DNA from: Mycobacterium sp. DL440
GTDB lineage: Bacteria > Actinomycetota > Actinomycetes > Mycobacteriales > Mycobacteriaceae
Reading direction: 5' to 3'
DNA: 64,000 nt
Assembly: GCF_011745145.1 (NCBI RefSeq)
Contig: NZ_CP050191.1
Coordinates: forward strand, 2,743,054-2,807,053
The notes under the pieces are model-generated. The model was not told the origin of the DNA. It did no database searches and worked only from the letters and a program-made list of their open reading frames with translations. The position numbers and the translations under genes are program-made. Shown here piece by piece: positions 18,839 to 27,773 of this stretch (position 1 is the first letter of the stretch; each line of letters opens with the position of its first letter).

Positions 18839-18854
18839 TTTCCAGCGACGTTAT
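18839..18854 (-). promoter_or_regulatory. Possible GlnR-type half-site upstream of nitrate reductase
   Basis: On the minus strand the sequence ATAAC-N6-GGAAA lies about 35-50 nt upstream of the nitrate reductase ATG. It agrees at 7 of 9 specified positions with the actinobacterial GlnR consensus GTNAC-N6-GAAAC. Nitrogen control by GlnR is known for nitrate assimilation genes in mycobacteria. The second half-site expected 11 nt away is not convincing, so this is weak. Confidence 0.25.
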
Positions 18855-18924
18855 CGGCACGAAAACTGATCCTCACCGCACGGATACGCCCCCTGTGAGG
18901 GTCGTTACCACAGGTCAGAGCGGA

Positions 18925-19317
18925 TTAGTGATGTTCGGGTTTGACCGCCAGCACCGGTTTCGGGCACTCCAGCAGCAATTGTTGCGACACACTGCCGAGC
19001 AACAGCTTGCCCACCGGACTGCGGTGCCGGATACCGATCACCAGCAACTCCGCGTCGGCGACCTCCATTGCGTCGAGCAGTTCGGTGGCGGCGTCGACCC
19101 CCACCGGCTGGCGCAACTCGAACGGCACGCCGCTCTCCCGCAGCCGCTCCTCGACATCGTGGACCTGACCGGAACGGGCGAACCGGGCATCCACATAGGA
19201 CTCACCCGAGGTCGCGTTGATCACCAGCAGACCGGTGCCCCGCAGGGCGGCCTCGGCGATGCCGTGCTCGATGGCGGCGACGCCGAAGGGGTCCGCGGTG
19301 TACCCGATGACAATCAT
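18925..19317 (-). CDS. Universal stress protein (UspA family), single domain
   Basis: 130 residues, one Usp domain. It starts [12 protein letters not shown] and has the ATP-loop motif '[20 protein letters not shown]' (G-2X-G-9X-G-S/T type), so nucleotide binding is likely. Its ATG overlaps the tctA stop by 4 nt, making it the last gene of the tctCBA-usp operon. This suggests a role tied to the transporter or to its energy state rather than general stress. No membrane segment is present. Confidence 0.92.
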   Translation of the reverse strand: MIVIGYTADPFGVAAIEHGIAEAALRGTGLLVINATSGESYVDARFARSGQVHDVEERLRESGVPFELRQPVGVDAATELLDAMEVADAELLVIGIRHRSPVGKLLLGSVSQQLLLECPKPVLAVKPEHH

Positions 19318-20855
19318 TGTTGGGCCGCCTTCTGCTGCTGATCCGCGTCGTCCTCGACGATCAACAATGTCTCCTCACTGCGATGCATCAGCTTGAGTAC
19401 CAACGGCATCAACAGCAGGATCGCCATGAGCACATAGGTGACGATCGCGACGGGCTCGGTGAACAGGCTGTTCCAGTCACCCCCGCCGAGTTGCAGACTC
19501 TGGCGCAGTTGTCGTTCGATGCGCGGGCCGAGGATCACCCCGATGATCAACGGCAGCACCGGCAATCCGAATCGGCGCATCATCAGACCCAGCAGCCCGA
19601 ACACCAGCAGCAGGACCAGATCCAGGGGTTGCACGTTGACCGCGAACGCCCCCAGCGTGGCGAAGAACAGGATGCCCGCGTACAGGTAGGGCCGCGGGGT
19701 GCGCAGCAGCTTGGCCCACAGCGGCGCCAGCGGCAGGTTGAGTACCAGTAGCAGGAAGTTGCCGATGAACAGGCTGGCGATCAGCGTCCAGATCAGCAAC
19801 GGTTCCTTTTCGAAAAGCGTTGGGCCGGGCTGAATTCCGTAGGAGACGAATGCGGTCAGCATCACCGCGGCGGTGGCGTTGGTGGGCAGACCGAGCGACA
19901 GCATCGGCACCAGCGTGCCCGCCGCCGACGCGTTGTTGGCCGCCTCCGGCCCGGCGACACCCTCGATGGCGCCCTTGCCGAACTCCTCCGGATGCTTCGA
20001 CAGCCGCTTCTCGGTGATGTAGGACAGGAACGTCGGCAACTCGGCACCACCGGCCGGCAGCGCGCCGAACGGGAACCCGTAGGCAGTGCCACGCAGCCAC
20101 GGCTTCCACGACCGGGCGAAGTCCTGGCGGCTCATCCACGGCCGCCCCATCGGGATCACGTCGGCCGGCCGGCGGCGCAGATGCGCGGCCACCCACAGCG
20201 CCTCGCCGAGCGCGAAGATCGCCACCGCGATCACCACGATGTCGATGCCGTCCGACAGCTGCGGCAGGCCGAAGGTGGCGCGCGGCTGGCCGGTCAGGAA
20301 GTCGATGCCGACCACCCCGATCGCCAGTCCGAGGAACAGCGAGATGGCGCCGCGCAGCTTGGAAGAACCGAGCACCGCGGTAACCGCGACCAGAGCGAAC
20401 AGCATGATCGCCAGGTAGGAGGGGGCACCCAGGGTCACCGCGAACCGCGAGATCGGCGGCGCGAACGCGGCCAGCAGCGCGGTGCCGATCGCACCCGCCA
20501 CGAAGGACCCGATCGCGGCGGTGGCCAGCGCCTGCGCGGCCCGGCCGGCCTTGGCCATCTTGTTGCCCTCGATCGCGGTGATCACCGACGAGGATTCACC
20601 GGGGGTGTTCAGCAGGATCGAGGTGGTCGATCCGCCGTACATGCCGCCGTAGAAGATCCCGGCGAACATGATGAACGCCGCGCTGGGGCTGACGTTGTAG
20701 GTCACCGGCAGCAGCAGGGCCACCGTCATGGCGGGACCGATGCCCGGCAGCACCCCGACCGCAGTGCCCAGCAGCACACCGATCACGGCGTACATCAGGT
20801 TCATCGGGGTCGCGGCCTCGGCGAACCCCTGAAGCAACCATTCGAAGTTACCCAT
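19314..20855 (-). CDS. tctA: Tripartite tricarboxylate transporter, large permease TctA
   Basis: 513 residues with about 12 hydrophobic segments. The TctA signature is present near the N-terminus: '[20 protein letters not shown]' and '[20 protein letters not shown]'. It forms the membrane channel of a secondary, solute-binding-protein-dependent uptake system for citrate-like tricarboxylates. It starts right after the tctB stop (no gap) and overlaps the usp gene. The charged tail after the last helix ('[16 protein letters not shown]') is probably cytoplasmic. Confidence 0.96.
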   Translation of the reverse strand: MGNFEWLLQGFAEAATPMNLMYAVIGVLLGTAVGVLPGIGPAMTVALLLPVTYNVSPSAAFIMFAGIFYGGMYGGSTTSILLNTPGESSSVITAIEGNKMAKAGRAAQALATAAIGSFVAGAIGTALLAAFAPPISRFAVTLGAPSYLAIMLFALVAVTAVLGSSKLRGAISLFLGLAIGVVGIDFLTGQPRATFGLPQLSDGIDIVVIAVAIFALGEALWVAAHLRRRPADVIPMGRPWMSRQDFARSWKPWLRGTAYGFPFGALPAGGAELPTFLSYITEKRLSKHPEEFGKGAIEGVAGPEAANNASAAGTLVPMLSLGLPTNATAAVMLTAFVSYGIQPGPTLFEKEPLLIWTLIASLFIGNFLLLVLNLPLAPLWAKLLRTPRPYLYAGILFFATLGAFAVNVQPLDLVLLLVFGLLGLMMRRFGLPVLPLIIGVILGPRIERQLRQSLQLGGGDWNSLFTEPVAIVTYVLMAILLLMPLVLKLMHRSEETLLIVEDDADQQQKAAQQ

Positions 20856-21341
20856 TTACAGAATCCCGTCCAGAATGCCTGCGGGCAGCGGGATTCCGAG
20901 CCCGGAGTAGAACGCGTAGAAGCTCGCCACTGACAACACCGTGCCGATCGCCAGGTTGCGTACGTAGTGGCGATTGCCGAGAATCGTTGCCGCCCCAGCG
21001 AACAGCAGCGCTCCCGTGATGGCCCAGCCCAGCGGCTTGACCAGGACGATCACCAGCACGAACAGTCCGACCAGCAACCCGACTGTGCGCCAGTCCCCCG
21101 GCAGGTTCGGGTCGACGTCCTCGCCGGCATCCGCCTCGCCGACCGATCCGCGCGGAATGGCGATCACCAGGACGATCGCCAGCGCGATCAGGATGATCCC
21201 GATCCCCAGCGGGAAAGCGCGCGGCCCAACGGGATCGACCTTGGCGAATCCCCCCGTCAACGTGAGCGCGTCATAGATCAGGAACGTGCCGACCGCCACC
21301 AGGACCGCGCAAACCAGATACTGGGCCTTGTCGACCTTCAC
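20856..21341 (-). CDS. tctB: Tripartite tricarboxylate transporter, small subunit TctB
   Basis: About 161 residues with four hydrophobic segments ('AVLVAVGTFLIYDALTL', 'GIGIILIALAIVLVIAI', then two in the second half) separated by a charged loop around 'GEADAGEDVDPN'. This is the usual TctB layout. The GTG start at 21341 overlaps the tctC TGA by 4 nt (GTGA). Longer in-frame starts would run deep into tctC and are unlikely. It is the small membrane partner of TctA. Confidence 0.9.
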   Translation of the reverse strand: MKVDKAQYLVCAVLVAVGTFLIYDALTLTGGFAKVDPVGPRAFPLGIGIILIALAIVLVIAIPRGSVGEADAGEDVDPNLPGDWRTVGLLVGLFVLVIVLVKPLGWAITGALLFAGAATILGNRHYVRNLAIGTVLSVASFYAFYSGLGIPLPAGILDGIL

Positions 21342-22321
21342 AACAACCCCAATTCGCTCAGCGTCGTCGAGACGCGGTTGTCCTGATCGCGCAGGAACTG
21401 TTCGAAGTCGGCTCCGGTGCTGAACGCGTCGCTCCAGCCGTTCTTGACCAGCGCGTCGCGCCACTGCTCGGTGCCGTGCAGGTCAGTCAGTGCCCGGACC
21501 ATCGCGTCCTTGGCCTCACCGGAAATGCCTGGCGGCGCGAGTATTCCGCGCCAGTTGGTGAACGTGAGGTCGATACCGGCCTCGGTCAGGGTCGGCGCAT
21601 CGATCCCCTCGACGCGCTTGGCACCCGACACCGCCAGCACCCGAACCTGCCCGGCCTCGATCTGGTCGACGAACTCCCCGAGCCCGGTGGTACCCGCCGC
21701 GATCTTCTTGCCCAGCAGGGCCGTCAGCAGATCACCGCCGCCGTCGTAGGTGATGTAGTTGACCTTGCGCGGGTCGACCCCGACCGCCCGCGCGGTCTCC
21801 ATCGGGAAAAGGTGATCCGGCCCGCCCGGCGAGGATCCGCCACCGATCGTGACCTTGGCCGGATCGGTCTTCCATGCCGAGACCAGATCGCCGATGGTGC
21901 GGAAGGGCGAATCTCCTGGCACCAGAATGCCTTCCTGCTCCTCGACCATCTTGGCCAGTGCGGTGGCGTCCGAGGCGCGCGCGTCCGAACCGTTGGTGTA
22001 GACGGCGCCCACCACGCCGAGCCCCATCATCATCATGAGGTCGTCGTTGCCCTTTTCGTTCATCAGCCGGGCCATCGCCACGGTGCCGCCGGCGCCGATG
22101 ACGTTGAACACCTCGATGCGCCCGGTGATGTCGGCGTCCTCCATGATCTTCACCGCGGTGCGCGCGGTCAGGTCATAGCCGCCGCCCGGGCTGTTCGGCA
22201 CCATCATGCGCAGTCGATGCAGGCCCCGGGATTGGTCGCCGCGGGTAACCCCGCAGGCCGTCACCAGCATCAGCGCGACCACGGCCACCATCAGCCCGGC
22301 ACCTAGTCTTCGAAACCTCAT
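21338..22321 (-). CDS. tctC: Tripartite tricarboxylate transporter, substrate-binding lipoprotein TctC
   Basis: 327 residues. The signal peptide MRFRRLGAGLMVAVVALML is followed by lipobox LVTAC, so Cys23 is the lipidated residue. The mature part has the Bug/TctC fold signature ('MMVPNSPGGGYDLTAR', 'NVIGAGGTVAMARL', 'TIGGGSSPGGPDHL'). It captures the substrate outside the membrane and delivers it to TctAB. The ATG at 22321 is set by the signal peptide; an in-frame ATG at 22342 is possible. It is first in the operon and divergent from the two-component genes, typical of citrate-responsive control. Confidence 0.94.
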   Translation of the reverse strand: MRFRRLGAGLMVAVVALMLVTACGVTRGDQSRGLHRLRMMVPNSPGGGYDLTARTAVKIMEDADITGRIEVFNVIGAGGTVAMARLMNEKGNDDLMMMMGLGVVGAVYTNGSDARASDATALAKMVEEQEGILVPGDSPFRTIGDLVSAWKTDPAKVTIGGGSSPGGPDHLFPMETARAVGVDPRKVNYITYDGGGDLLTALLGKKIAAGTTGLGEFVDQIEAGQVRVLAVSGAKRVEGIDAPTLTEAGIDLTFTNWRGILAPPGISGEAKDAMVRALTDLHGTEQWRDALVKNGWSDAFSTGADFEQFLRDQDNRVSTTLSELGLL

Positions 22322-22388
22322 GGTCAGCAATACTGGACCCATGACGTGACGCAGGTCACCTATTCGGACGCAAAGGAAGTTTTGTTCG
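22322..22388. promoter_or_regulatory. Divergent promoter region between tctC and the sensor kinase
   Basis: These 67 bases separate the tctCBA-usp operon from the divergent kinase/regulator pair, so both promoters, and probably a regulator site, must lie here or just inside the genes. AAAGGAAG at 22372-22379 is the ribosome site for the kinase TTG start. No clear -10/-35 pair or palindrome could be picked by eye. Confidence 0.5.
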
Positions 22389-24011
22389 TTGAGTTCACCA
22401 GTCGCGCGTTCACCGCGCACACGGACACGGTGGCTGCCCAATGGCAGCCTGGCCGCTCGCTTCCTGCTGTTCCAGCTGCTGGTGGTCGCGGTGGTGCTGA
22501 TCGCGGTGGCCGCGGTGTCGGTAGCGCAATCCACCCGGGAGTTCCGTGATGTCCGCGGGCAGCGCATGATCGCGGTCTCCGAGAACGTGGCGTCGACGCC
22601 GATTGTCCGGGACCGCTACGACGACCCGTTCGCCGCTTCGGTGCTGGCGCCCGAGGTGGAGCGCGCGGTGGCCCTGTCCGGCGCCGGGCTGGCCGAGATC
22701 ACCGATCCCGCCGGGAATGTGCGGGTGTCGTCGGATCCGGACCGTATCGGCCGGCGACTCGACCTGAGCAGCAGCCGGGCCGACGAGGGCCGTGCGTGGT
22801 CCGGCGACAGCAATGTCGACGGCACGCACCGCCTGGTGGGACAGGTCCCCATCCTTGCCGCCGACGGAGCAGTGCTGGCGATCGTGTCGGTCAGCGAACG
22901 TTACCCGTCGCTGTGGGAGTTGTTGGGTGGAGCCGGTGAGCGCCTGCTGATCTACCTCGGACTGGGTGCGACGCTCGGGATGCTGGCCTCGTGGTTGTTG
23001 TCACGCCGAATCAACCGGCACACCCGTGGCCTGGACATCGCAGAGATCGCCGACCTGGCCGATCACCGAGAAGCGCTGCTGCACAGCATCCGTGAGGGCG
23101 TGGTGGCGGTGAACAACGACGGGGTCATCACGCTGATCAACGACAGCGCATCCGATCTGCTGGGCATCGGCGCGGACGCGGTGGGCCGCCGTGCCGATGC
23201 GGTCGGCCTGGAACCGGCGGTCGTGGCATTCCTGTTGTCCGGAAAGGGAACTCGCGCCGACGAATCCGACGTGGTGATCACCACCCGCACCCGGGTGTTG
23301 GCACTCAACCGCCGCGCCGCCCGCAGTCAGGGCAGGAGGATCGGTACGGTGACCACCATGCGCGACAGCACCGAGCTCGCCGCACTCCAGGCTCAACTGT
23401 CCTCACACCGAAGCGTGACCGACACGCTGCGGGCCCAGACCCACGAGTTCTCCAATCAACTGCACACCATCTCCGGGCTGACCCAGTTGGGTGAGTTCGA
23501 CGCGGTCCGCGCTCTGGTGGGCACTCTGACCCGACGCCGCGCCGAGATCAACGAGGCGGTAACCCAACATGTTTCAGATCCGGCGGTGGCCGCGCTGCTG
23601 ATCGCCAAGACATCTCTGGCCGCCGAGAGCGAGGTCACCCTGTGCCTGACCGACGACAGCCACCTCGGCGCACTCGACCCGGCCCTGGCCACCGACGTGA
23701 TCACGTTGCTGGGCAACCTGATTGACAACGCCGTCGATGTGTCCGTCGGCTCGGCGGCAGCACAGGTGACGGTCCGCATCGATGACTCGTCCGGGCTGCT
23801 GCTGGCCGTCTCAGATTCGGGACCCGGCGTGCCCGAACATCTTCGGGAATCCATTTTCTCCCGTGGGGTCACGTCCAAGGCCGAGGTGCCCGGCGGCAGG
23901 GGCATCGGACTGGCCCTGGTGCGCCTGGTGACGGCCCAACACGGCGGTGATGTCGAGGTCACTGACGCCCCGGGTGGCGGCGCCCTGTTCGTGGTGAGGC
24001 TGCATGCGTGA
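22389..24011 (+). CDS. CitA/DcuS-type sensor histidine kinase
   Basis: 540 residues. TM1 spans about 22-45. A periplasmic PAS-like sensor (about 46-175) and TM2 (about 180-205) follow. Then come a cytoplasmic PAS domain (about 225-330) and a kinase core. The phospho-acceptor His352 sits in 'RAQTHEFSNQLHTISGL', the CitA/DcuS-class box. ATP-site motifs are 'NLIDNAVD', 'DSGPGVP' and 'GGRGIGLALV'. The start is a TTG with AAAGGAAG 9 nt upstream, a weak start codon that may keep levels low. It probably senses a di- or tricarboxylate and controls the divergent tctCBA genes. The last 8 nt overlap the regulator gene. Confidence 0.93.
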   Translation: MSSPVARSPRTRTRWLPNGSLAARFLLFQLLVVAVVLIAVAAVSVAQSTREFRDVRGQRMIAVSENVASTPIVRDRYDDPFAASVLAPEVERAVALSGAGLAEITDPAGNVRVSSDPDRIGRRLDLSSSRADEGRAWSGDSNVDGTHRLVGQVPILAADGAVLAIVSVSERYPSLWELLGGAGERLLIYLGLGATLGMLASWLLSRRINRHTRGLDIAEIADLADHREALLHSIREGVVAVNNDGVITLINDSASDLLGIGADAVGRRADAVGLEPAVVAFLLSGKGTRADESDVVITTRTRVLALNRRAARSQGRRIGTVTTMRDSTELAALQAQLSSHRSVTDTLRAQTHEFSNQLHTISGLTQLGEFDAVRALVGTLTRRRAEINEAVTQHVSDPAVAALLIAKTSLAAESEVTLCLTDDSHLGALDPALATDVITLLGNLIDNAVDVSVGSAAAQVTVRIDDSSGLLLAVSDSGPGVPEHLRESIFSRGVTSKAEVPGGRGIGLALVRLVTAQHGGDVEVTDAPGGGALFVVRLHA

Positions 24012-24654
24012 CGTGCTGGTGGTCGACGACGACTTCATGGTGGCCGAGATCCACCGCCGCTTCGTGGAACGCATCGACGGGTATCGCCCGGTCGGAGTGG
24101 CCCGCAACGGAACCGACGCCCTTGCCGCCGCGGCCGAGCTGCGTCCCGATGTGATCCTGCTCGACGTCTATCTGCCGGACATGACCGGGCTCGAGGTGCT
24201 CAGGCGGTTGCGCGCCGAGGGCAACCGCGTCGGCGTCATCATGGTCACCGCGGCCCGTGAACTCGACACGGTACGGGGCGCGTTGGACGGCGGAGCCGCC
24301 GATTACCTGGTCAAACCTTTCGACTTCGACCAGTTGCAGACGAAGTTGGCGGCCTTCGCCGCACGCGCCGAGGCGCTGGCAGGCGCCGGGGGCGCCGATC
24401 AATCGACCATCGACGCGCTGTTCGGCGGCTCGGCGGTCGTCCTTCCCAAAGGTCTCGGCGCCGAAACCGGCCGGCTCGTCATGGCCGCGGTACGCACAGC
24501 GGGCGAGGTTTCGGCCATGGAATGTGCTGAGCTGGTCGGTATTTCACGCGTCAGCGCACGTCGCTATCTCGAGTACTACCTGAGCACCGGGGCTCTGGAG
24601 CTGCGGCTGCAATACGGCACCGGTAGGCCCGAACGACGCTACCGAGCGAGGTGA
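24004..24654 (+). CDS. CitB/DpiA-type response regulator
   Basis: 216 residues. The receiver domain (about 1-120) has acidic pocket 'VVDDD', phospho-acceptor Asp54 in 'ILLDVYLPD' and 'YLVKPFDF'. The C-terminal helix-turn-helix (about 155-205) has 'MECAELVGISRVSARRYLEY', as in the CitB/DcuR family. It overlaps the kinase gene by 8 nt. By family and position it is the likely activator of tctCBA in response to citrate-like substrates. Confidence 0.94.
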   Translation: MRDVLVVDDDFMVAEIHRRFVERIDGYRPVGVARNGTDALAAAAELRPDVILLDVYLPDMTGLEVLRRLRAEGNRVGVIMVTAARELDTVRGALDGGAADYLVKPFDFDQLQTKLAAFAARAEALAGAGGADQSTIDALFGGSAVVLPKGLGAETGRLVMAAVRTAGEVSAMECAELVGISRVSARRYLEYYLSTGALELRLQYGTGRPERRYRAR

Positions 24655-24655
24655 G

Positions 24656-24805
24656 GGCCAGGCCGGCACCGACACCACCCGCAATCAACTCGCGGCGGCC
24701 GTCCAGGCGCTGTGCAACTACCCCGACCAGGGACGTGCCCCGTGGAAGCCGATGACCGGGATCACCGGGCCCGCGTCATTGCCGCTGATCTTCGAGGCCG
24801 CCTGA
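24656..24805 (+). pseudogene. Internally deleted cytochrome P450 relic
   Basis: One open frame without a start codon directly follows the response-regulator stop. It reads the P450 I-helix oxygen-binding motif 'AGTDTTRNQLAAAVQALC' and then jumps to 'APWKPMTGITGPASLPL', which resembles the last residues of mycobacterial P450s. It ends in TGA at 24803-24805. The K-helix ExxR and the haem-binding Cys region expected between these parts are gone, so it cannot make an enzyme. The I-helix match is strong; the C-terminal match is from memory of P450 ends. Confidence 0.7.
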
Positions 24806-24862
24806 AGGCCCAATAATTGGACCTGAAATTCCACGGGCGCCGGGCAGCGAAATAATGACGGC

Positions 24863-25585
24863 GTGACATCGAAGGTTCTGTTTCTGCGAAACGACCGCAC
24901 GGCCACCGAAGCCATGCTGGCCGACGTCTTCACCGAATGCGGATTCGACATCGACACGTTCGACGTCGTCGCGCCCGAGCGGGACGACGATCCCGCCGGC
25001 GAGGTGGCCTTCCCCGACCCGACCGACTATGACGTCATCGTTCCGCTGGGCGCCCGGTGGGCTGTCTACGACGAAGCCCTGTGCAACAGTTGGGTCGGAG
25101 CCGAGATGGCCGTGGTGCGCCGGTCCGTCGAGGCCGGAGTCGGCGTGCTCGGCGTGTGCTTCGGCGGACAGCTCATCGCGCAGGCCCTCGGCGGATCTGT
25201 CACGAGGTCGCCGGCGCCCGAAGTGGGCTGGTACGACGTCGCCACCGATGACGACCAACTGGTTCCGGGTGGCCGATGGTTCCAGTGGCATTTCGACCGC
25301 TGGACTCTTCCCCCCGGCGCCACCGAGGTCGCCCGGACGTCGGATGCCTCACAGGCCTTCACGCTGGGAACGGCACTGGCGCTGCAGTTTCACCCCGAGC
25401 TCGATTCCGAGCTGCTGGAGGTCTGGTTGGCCCACGACCGCGACGGCGAAGTAGCCGGAACCGGAAGCAGCCCCGACGAATTACGCTTGCAGACAAGGGA
25501 ATTCGTCGGCGATGCGGCAGCCCGGCTACGGACGCTGGTCCGGGGCTTCCTCAGCCGGGTGGTCCGGGCGCAGCCGTCGACGTAG
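24863..25585 (+). CDS. Class I glutamine amidotransferase-like protein
   Basis: 240 residues, a single GATase1 domain. The nucleophile is Cys99 in 'GVLGVCFGGQ', and the His177/Glu179 pair lies in 'LQFHPE', so the triad is complete. There is no synthetase domain fused or adjacent, as in the stand-alone GuaA-like group whose members include gamma-glutamyl hydrolases of polyamines. The start is a GTG; 57 nt separate it from the P450 relic upstream. The acceptor substrate is not known. Confidence 0.88.
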   Translation: MTSKVLFLRNDRTATEAMLADVFTECGFDIDTFDVVAPERDDDPAGEVAFPDPTDYDVIVPLGARWAVYDEALCNSWVGAEMAVVRRSVEAGVGVLGVCFGGQLIAQALGGSVTRSPAPEVGWYDVATDDDQLVPGGRWFQWHFDRWTLPPGATEVARTSDASQAFTLGTALALQFHPELDSELLEVWLAHDRDGEVAGTGSSPDELRLQTREFVGDAAARLRTLVRGFLSRVVRAQPST

Positions 25586-25630
25586 GCTGATGTCAGCCGG
25601 CGAAATTCTCGATGGCCGGCGACAGCGCCT

Positions 25631-26311
25631 ATGAATGCCTGGGGTCTGCGAGCGAGCAGGGAACGCACCTACCAGGACCGCCGAGAAGCGGGCCGGGTCC
25701 TGGCCGAACAGCTCGTGTCCTACCGGAACCGCCCCGACGTGCTCGTCCTCGGCCTGGCCCGGGGCGGAGTGCCGATCGCCGCAGAAGTTGCCTGCTACCT
25801 GCACGCCCCGTTGGATGTCTTCGTGGTCCGCAAGCTGGGGGTGCCGCAGTGGCAGGAACTCGCCATGGGTGCGGTGGCCTCCGGCGGCGGGTTGGTGATC
25901 AACGACGGGCTGGTGAGCCGCCTCGGCATCGACGACGACACCATCGTCGAGACGATCCGGCACGAGACCGCCGAAGTCGAGCGACGGGAACAGGCCTATC
26001 GAGGCGGGCGCCCGGCGCCGGACTTCACCGATCGAACGGTGATCCTGGTCGACGACGGCATCGCCACCGGGGCCACGATGCTGGCCGCGGTCCGTGCCGT
26101 GCGGGCGGCCCGGCAGGTCGTGGTGGCGGTACCGGTCGGACCGCCGACGGTAAGCGATCAGCTCATGGAAGAGGCCGACGATGTGGTGTGCACCAGCACC
26201 CCACCCCAATTCCAAGCGGTGGGCCAGGCGTTCGCAGACTTCCACCAGGTCAGCGACGACGAAGTTCGCCGCCTGCTGGCAGAGCCCACCCCAGAACCCG
26301 GCGAGGCGTAG
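25631..26311 (+). CDS. Phosphoribosyltransferase-domain protein (Rv2143-like)
   Basis: 226 residues with a type I phosphoribosyltransferase fold. The PRPP-binding motif is 'VILVDDGIATGATM', the early 'LGLARGGVPIAAEVA' loop binds pyrophosphate, and a flexible-hood region lies between. It resembles the Rv2143 family, which lacks an assigned base substrate. Its stop abuts, without a gap, the stop of the converging Rv2144c-like gene. It marks the return to conserved mycobacterial gene order after the accessory block. Confidence 0.9.
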   Translation: MNAWGLRASRERTYQDRREAGRVLAEQLVSYRNRPDVLVLGLARGGVPIAAEVACYLHAPLDVFVVRKLGVPQWQELAMGAVASGGGLVINDGLVSRLGIDDDTIVETIRHETAEVERREQAYRGGRPAPDFTDRTVILVDDGIATGATMLAAVRAVRAARQVVVAVPVGPPTVSDQLMEEADDVVCTSTPPQFQAVGQAFADFHQVSDDEVRRLLAEPTPEPGEA

Positions 26312-26671
26312 TTAGTTCTTGTTGTACTTCTCGGCGGAGTCGTCGGCCTCGACGTCCACCTCTGCGGCGTCTGACTCCACGGCGACGTCCGATTCAGGTT
26401 CGGCGACCAACTCGTCGGGATAATCCACCGGCGCCTCGACCGCGTCGAAGGTCTCGGTCGTCTCGGTGGCATTGGCCTCGTTGGCGGCCGCGGCCTCTTC
26501 GTCGGCCTTCGCACCGCGCGAGCGTTCCCGCAATGCGTCGACGATCAGCAGCAGCACGCCGATCACGCTGGCACCGATACAGACCCAGGCAATCAACTCA
26601 TTGCTGGTGACCACTGCGGTCACCAGCGCAGCCAGGCCGATGACGGCAAGCACGAGCGCAATGATCAACAT
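26312..26671 (-). CDS. Small membrane protein, Rv2144c-like
   Basis: 119 residues. Two membrane helices lie at about 2-20 and 27-46 ('MLIIALVLAVIGLAALVTAV', 'LIAWVCIGASVIGVLLLIV'), then a basic RERSRGAK anchor. The acidic, low-complexity tail of about 65 residues is rich in E, D, A and T. The tail is likely cytoplasmic. It lies downstream of wag31 on the same strand and is conserved in that position across mycobacteria (Rv2144c). The function is unknown; a link to polar growth is only suggested by position. Confidence 0.85.
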   Translation of the reverse strand: MLIIALVLAVIGLAALVTAVVTSNELIAWVCIGASVIGVLLLIVDALRERSRGAKADEEAAAANEANATETTETFDAVEAPVDYPDELVAEPESDVAVESDAAEVDVEADDSAEKYNKN

Positions 26672-26742
26672 CGTTCAACCCTAAGTGTGGTGGCCCGTGA
26701 TCGGGCCGGTTCACGACAGTGCGAGGAAGTCGGTCTTGCCGG

Positions 26743-27567
26743 TTAGTTATTGCCGCGGTTGAACTGGCTGAAACCGCCCGCCGAGTCGTTGTTGGCACTG
26801 GAATCCACCGGCGCGGCAGAACCGCGCTGGCCCAACTCCTCCAGCTGAGACTCCAGGTAGGTCTTCAGACGTGTCCGGTACTCACGCTCGAACGTGCGCA
26901 GCTGCTCCAGGCGGCCCTCCAGGACCGTGCGCTGCTGATTGATCGTGCCCATGATCTCGGAGTGCTTGCGCTCAGCGTCGGCCTGCAGTGCATCGGCCTT
27001 CTCCTGAGCCTGACGCAGCTGGGTCTCCGAACGGGTCTGCGCATCGGCCAGCATCGCGTCGGCGCGGGTGCGGGCCTCCGAGACTGTGGTCTCGGCGGTC
27101 TTGCGGGCATCGCTGACCATGGCGTCGGCCTGCGCCCGCGCGTCCGACAACAGCTTGTCCGACTCGGCCTTGGCCGTGGAGGTCAGGCGGTCGGCGGTGT
27201 CCTGCGCCAGGCTCAGCACCCGGGCGGCACGCACGGCGGTGTCCTCGCTGGGGGGCGCGGCCGGGGCGACCGGCGCCGCCGGGGCCTCGTAGACCGGCTG
27301 CGGGGCCGGGGTGGGCTCGGGCTCCGGCTCGTAGAGCGGGATGGACTGGCTGGACTGAGAGCTGCCCGCTCCGGACCGCGCCGACGCCAAGTCCTGATCG
27401 AGCTCGGACACGCGCTGCCGAAGATCGGCGTTCTCCTCGATGAGCCGAGTCAGCTCGTTCTCAACCAGATCGAGAAAGGCATCGACCTCGTCCTCGTTGT
27501 AGCCACGTTTGCCGATGGGCGGCTTGCTGAACGCGACGTTATGGACGTCCGCTGGTGTGAGCGGCAT
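26743..27567 (-). CDS. wag31: DivIVA-family polar growth protein Wag31
   Basis: 274 residues. The N-terminal DivIVA domain is '[20 protein letters not shown]' followed by '[18 protein letters not shown]'. A first coiled coil, a Pro/Glu-rich linker at about 75-105 ('[17 protein letters not shown]') and a long second coiled coil to about 250 follow. It assembles at curved membranes of the cell pole and directs new wall synthesis; it is essential in mycobacteria and phosphorylated by PknA. An AAGGGGG ribosome site precedes the ATG. It is transcribed separately from ftsZ by a 206-nt upstream gap. Confidence 0.97.
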   Translation of the reverse strand: MPLTPADVHNVAFSKPPIGKRGYNEDEVDAFLDLVENELTRLIEENADLRQRVSELDQDLASARSGAGSSQSSQSIPLYEPEPEPTPAPQPVYEAPAAPVAPAAPPSEDTAVRAARVLSLAQDTADRLTSTAKAESDKLLSDARAQADAMVSDARKTAETTVSEARTRADAMLADAQTRSETQLRQAQEKADALQADAERKHSEIMGTINQQRTVLEGRLEQLRTFEREYRTRLKTYLESQLEELGQRGSAAPVDSSANNDSAGGFSQFNRGNN

Positions 27568-27608
27568 TGTCTGCCCCCTTGAAGTCTTGGACCGTCAACT
27601 GATCTCAA

Positions 27609-27614
27609 AGTGTA
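27609..27614 (-). promoter_or_regulatory. Candidate -10 element for wag31
   Basis: On the minus strand TACACT lies about 42 nt upstream of the wag31 ATG and fits the mycobacterial SigA -10 pattern TANNNT. A TTGCGA further upstream has too short a spacing for a standard -35. The rest of 27615-27773 is comparatively AT-rich and carries nothing else I can name. Confidence 0.3.
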
Positions 27615-27773
27615 AAGCCTTGCTTGATCGCAACTGGAGTCCATCCTGTCACACCAGACCCGGCGGTTGCAGTGGAGGCCTATTTTTAAGAACGAATTTC
27701 AATCTTCTTACGCATTTGTGGACCATTCGGCAAACGCCGAGAGCGGCTCTCCATACCCACTCACACCAACGTT

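Noticed and set aside
27615..27773. Possible small RNA or riboswitch in the AT-rich gap upstream of wag31
   Set aside because: No stable structure or terminator could be recognised by eye; only a possible -10 element is kept.
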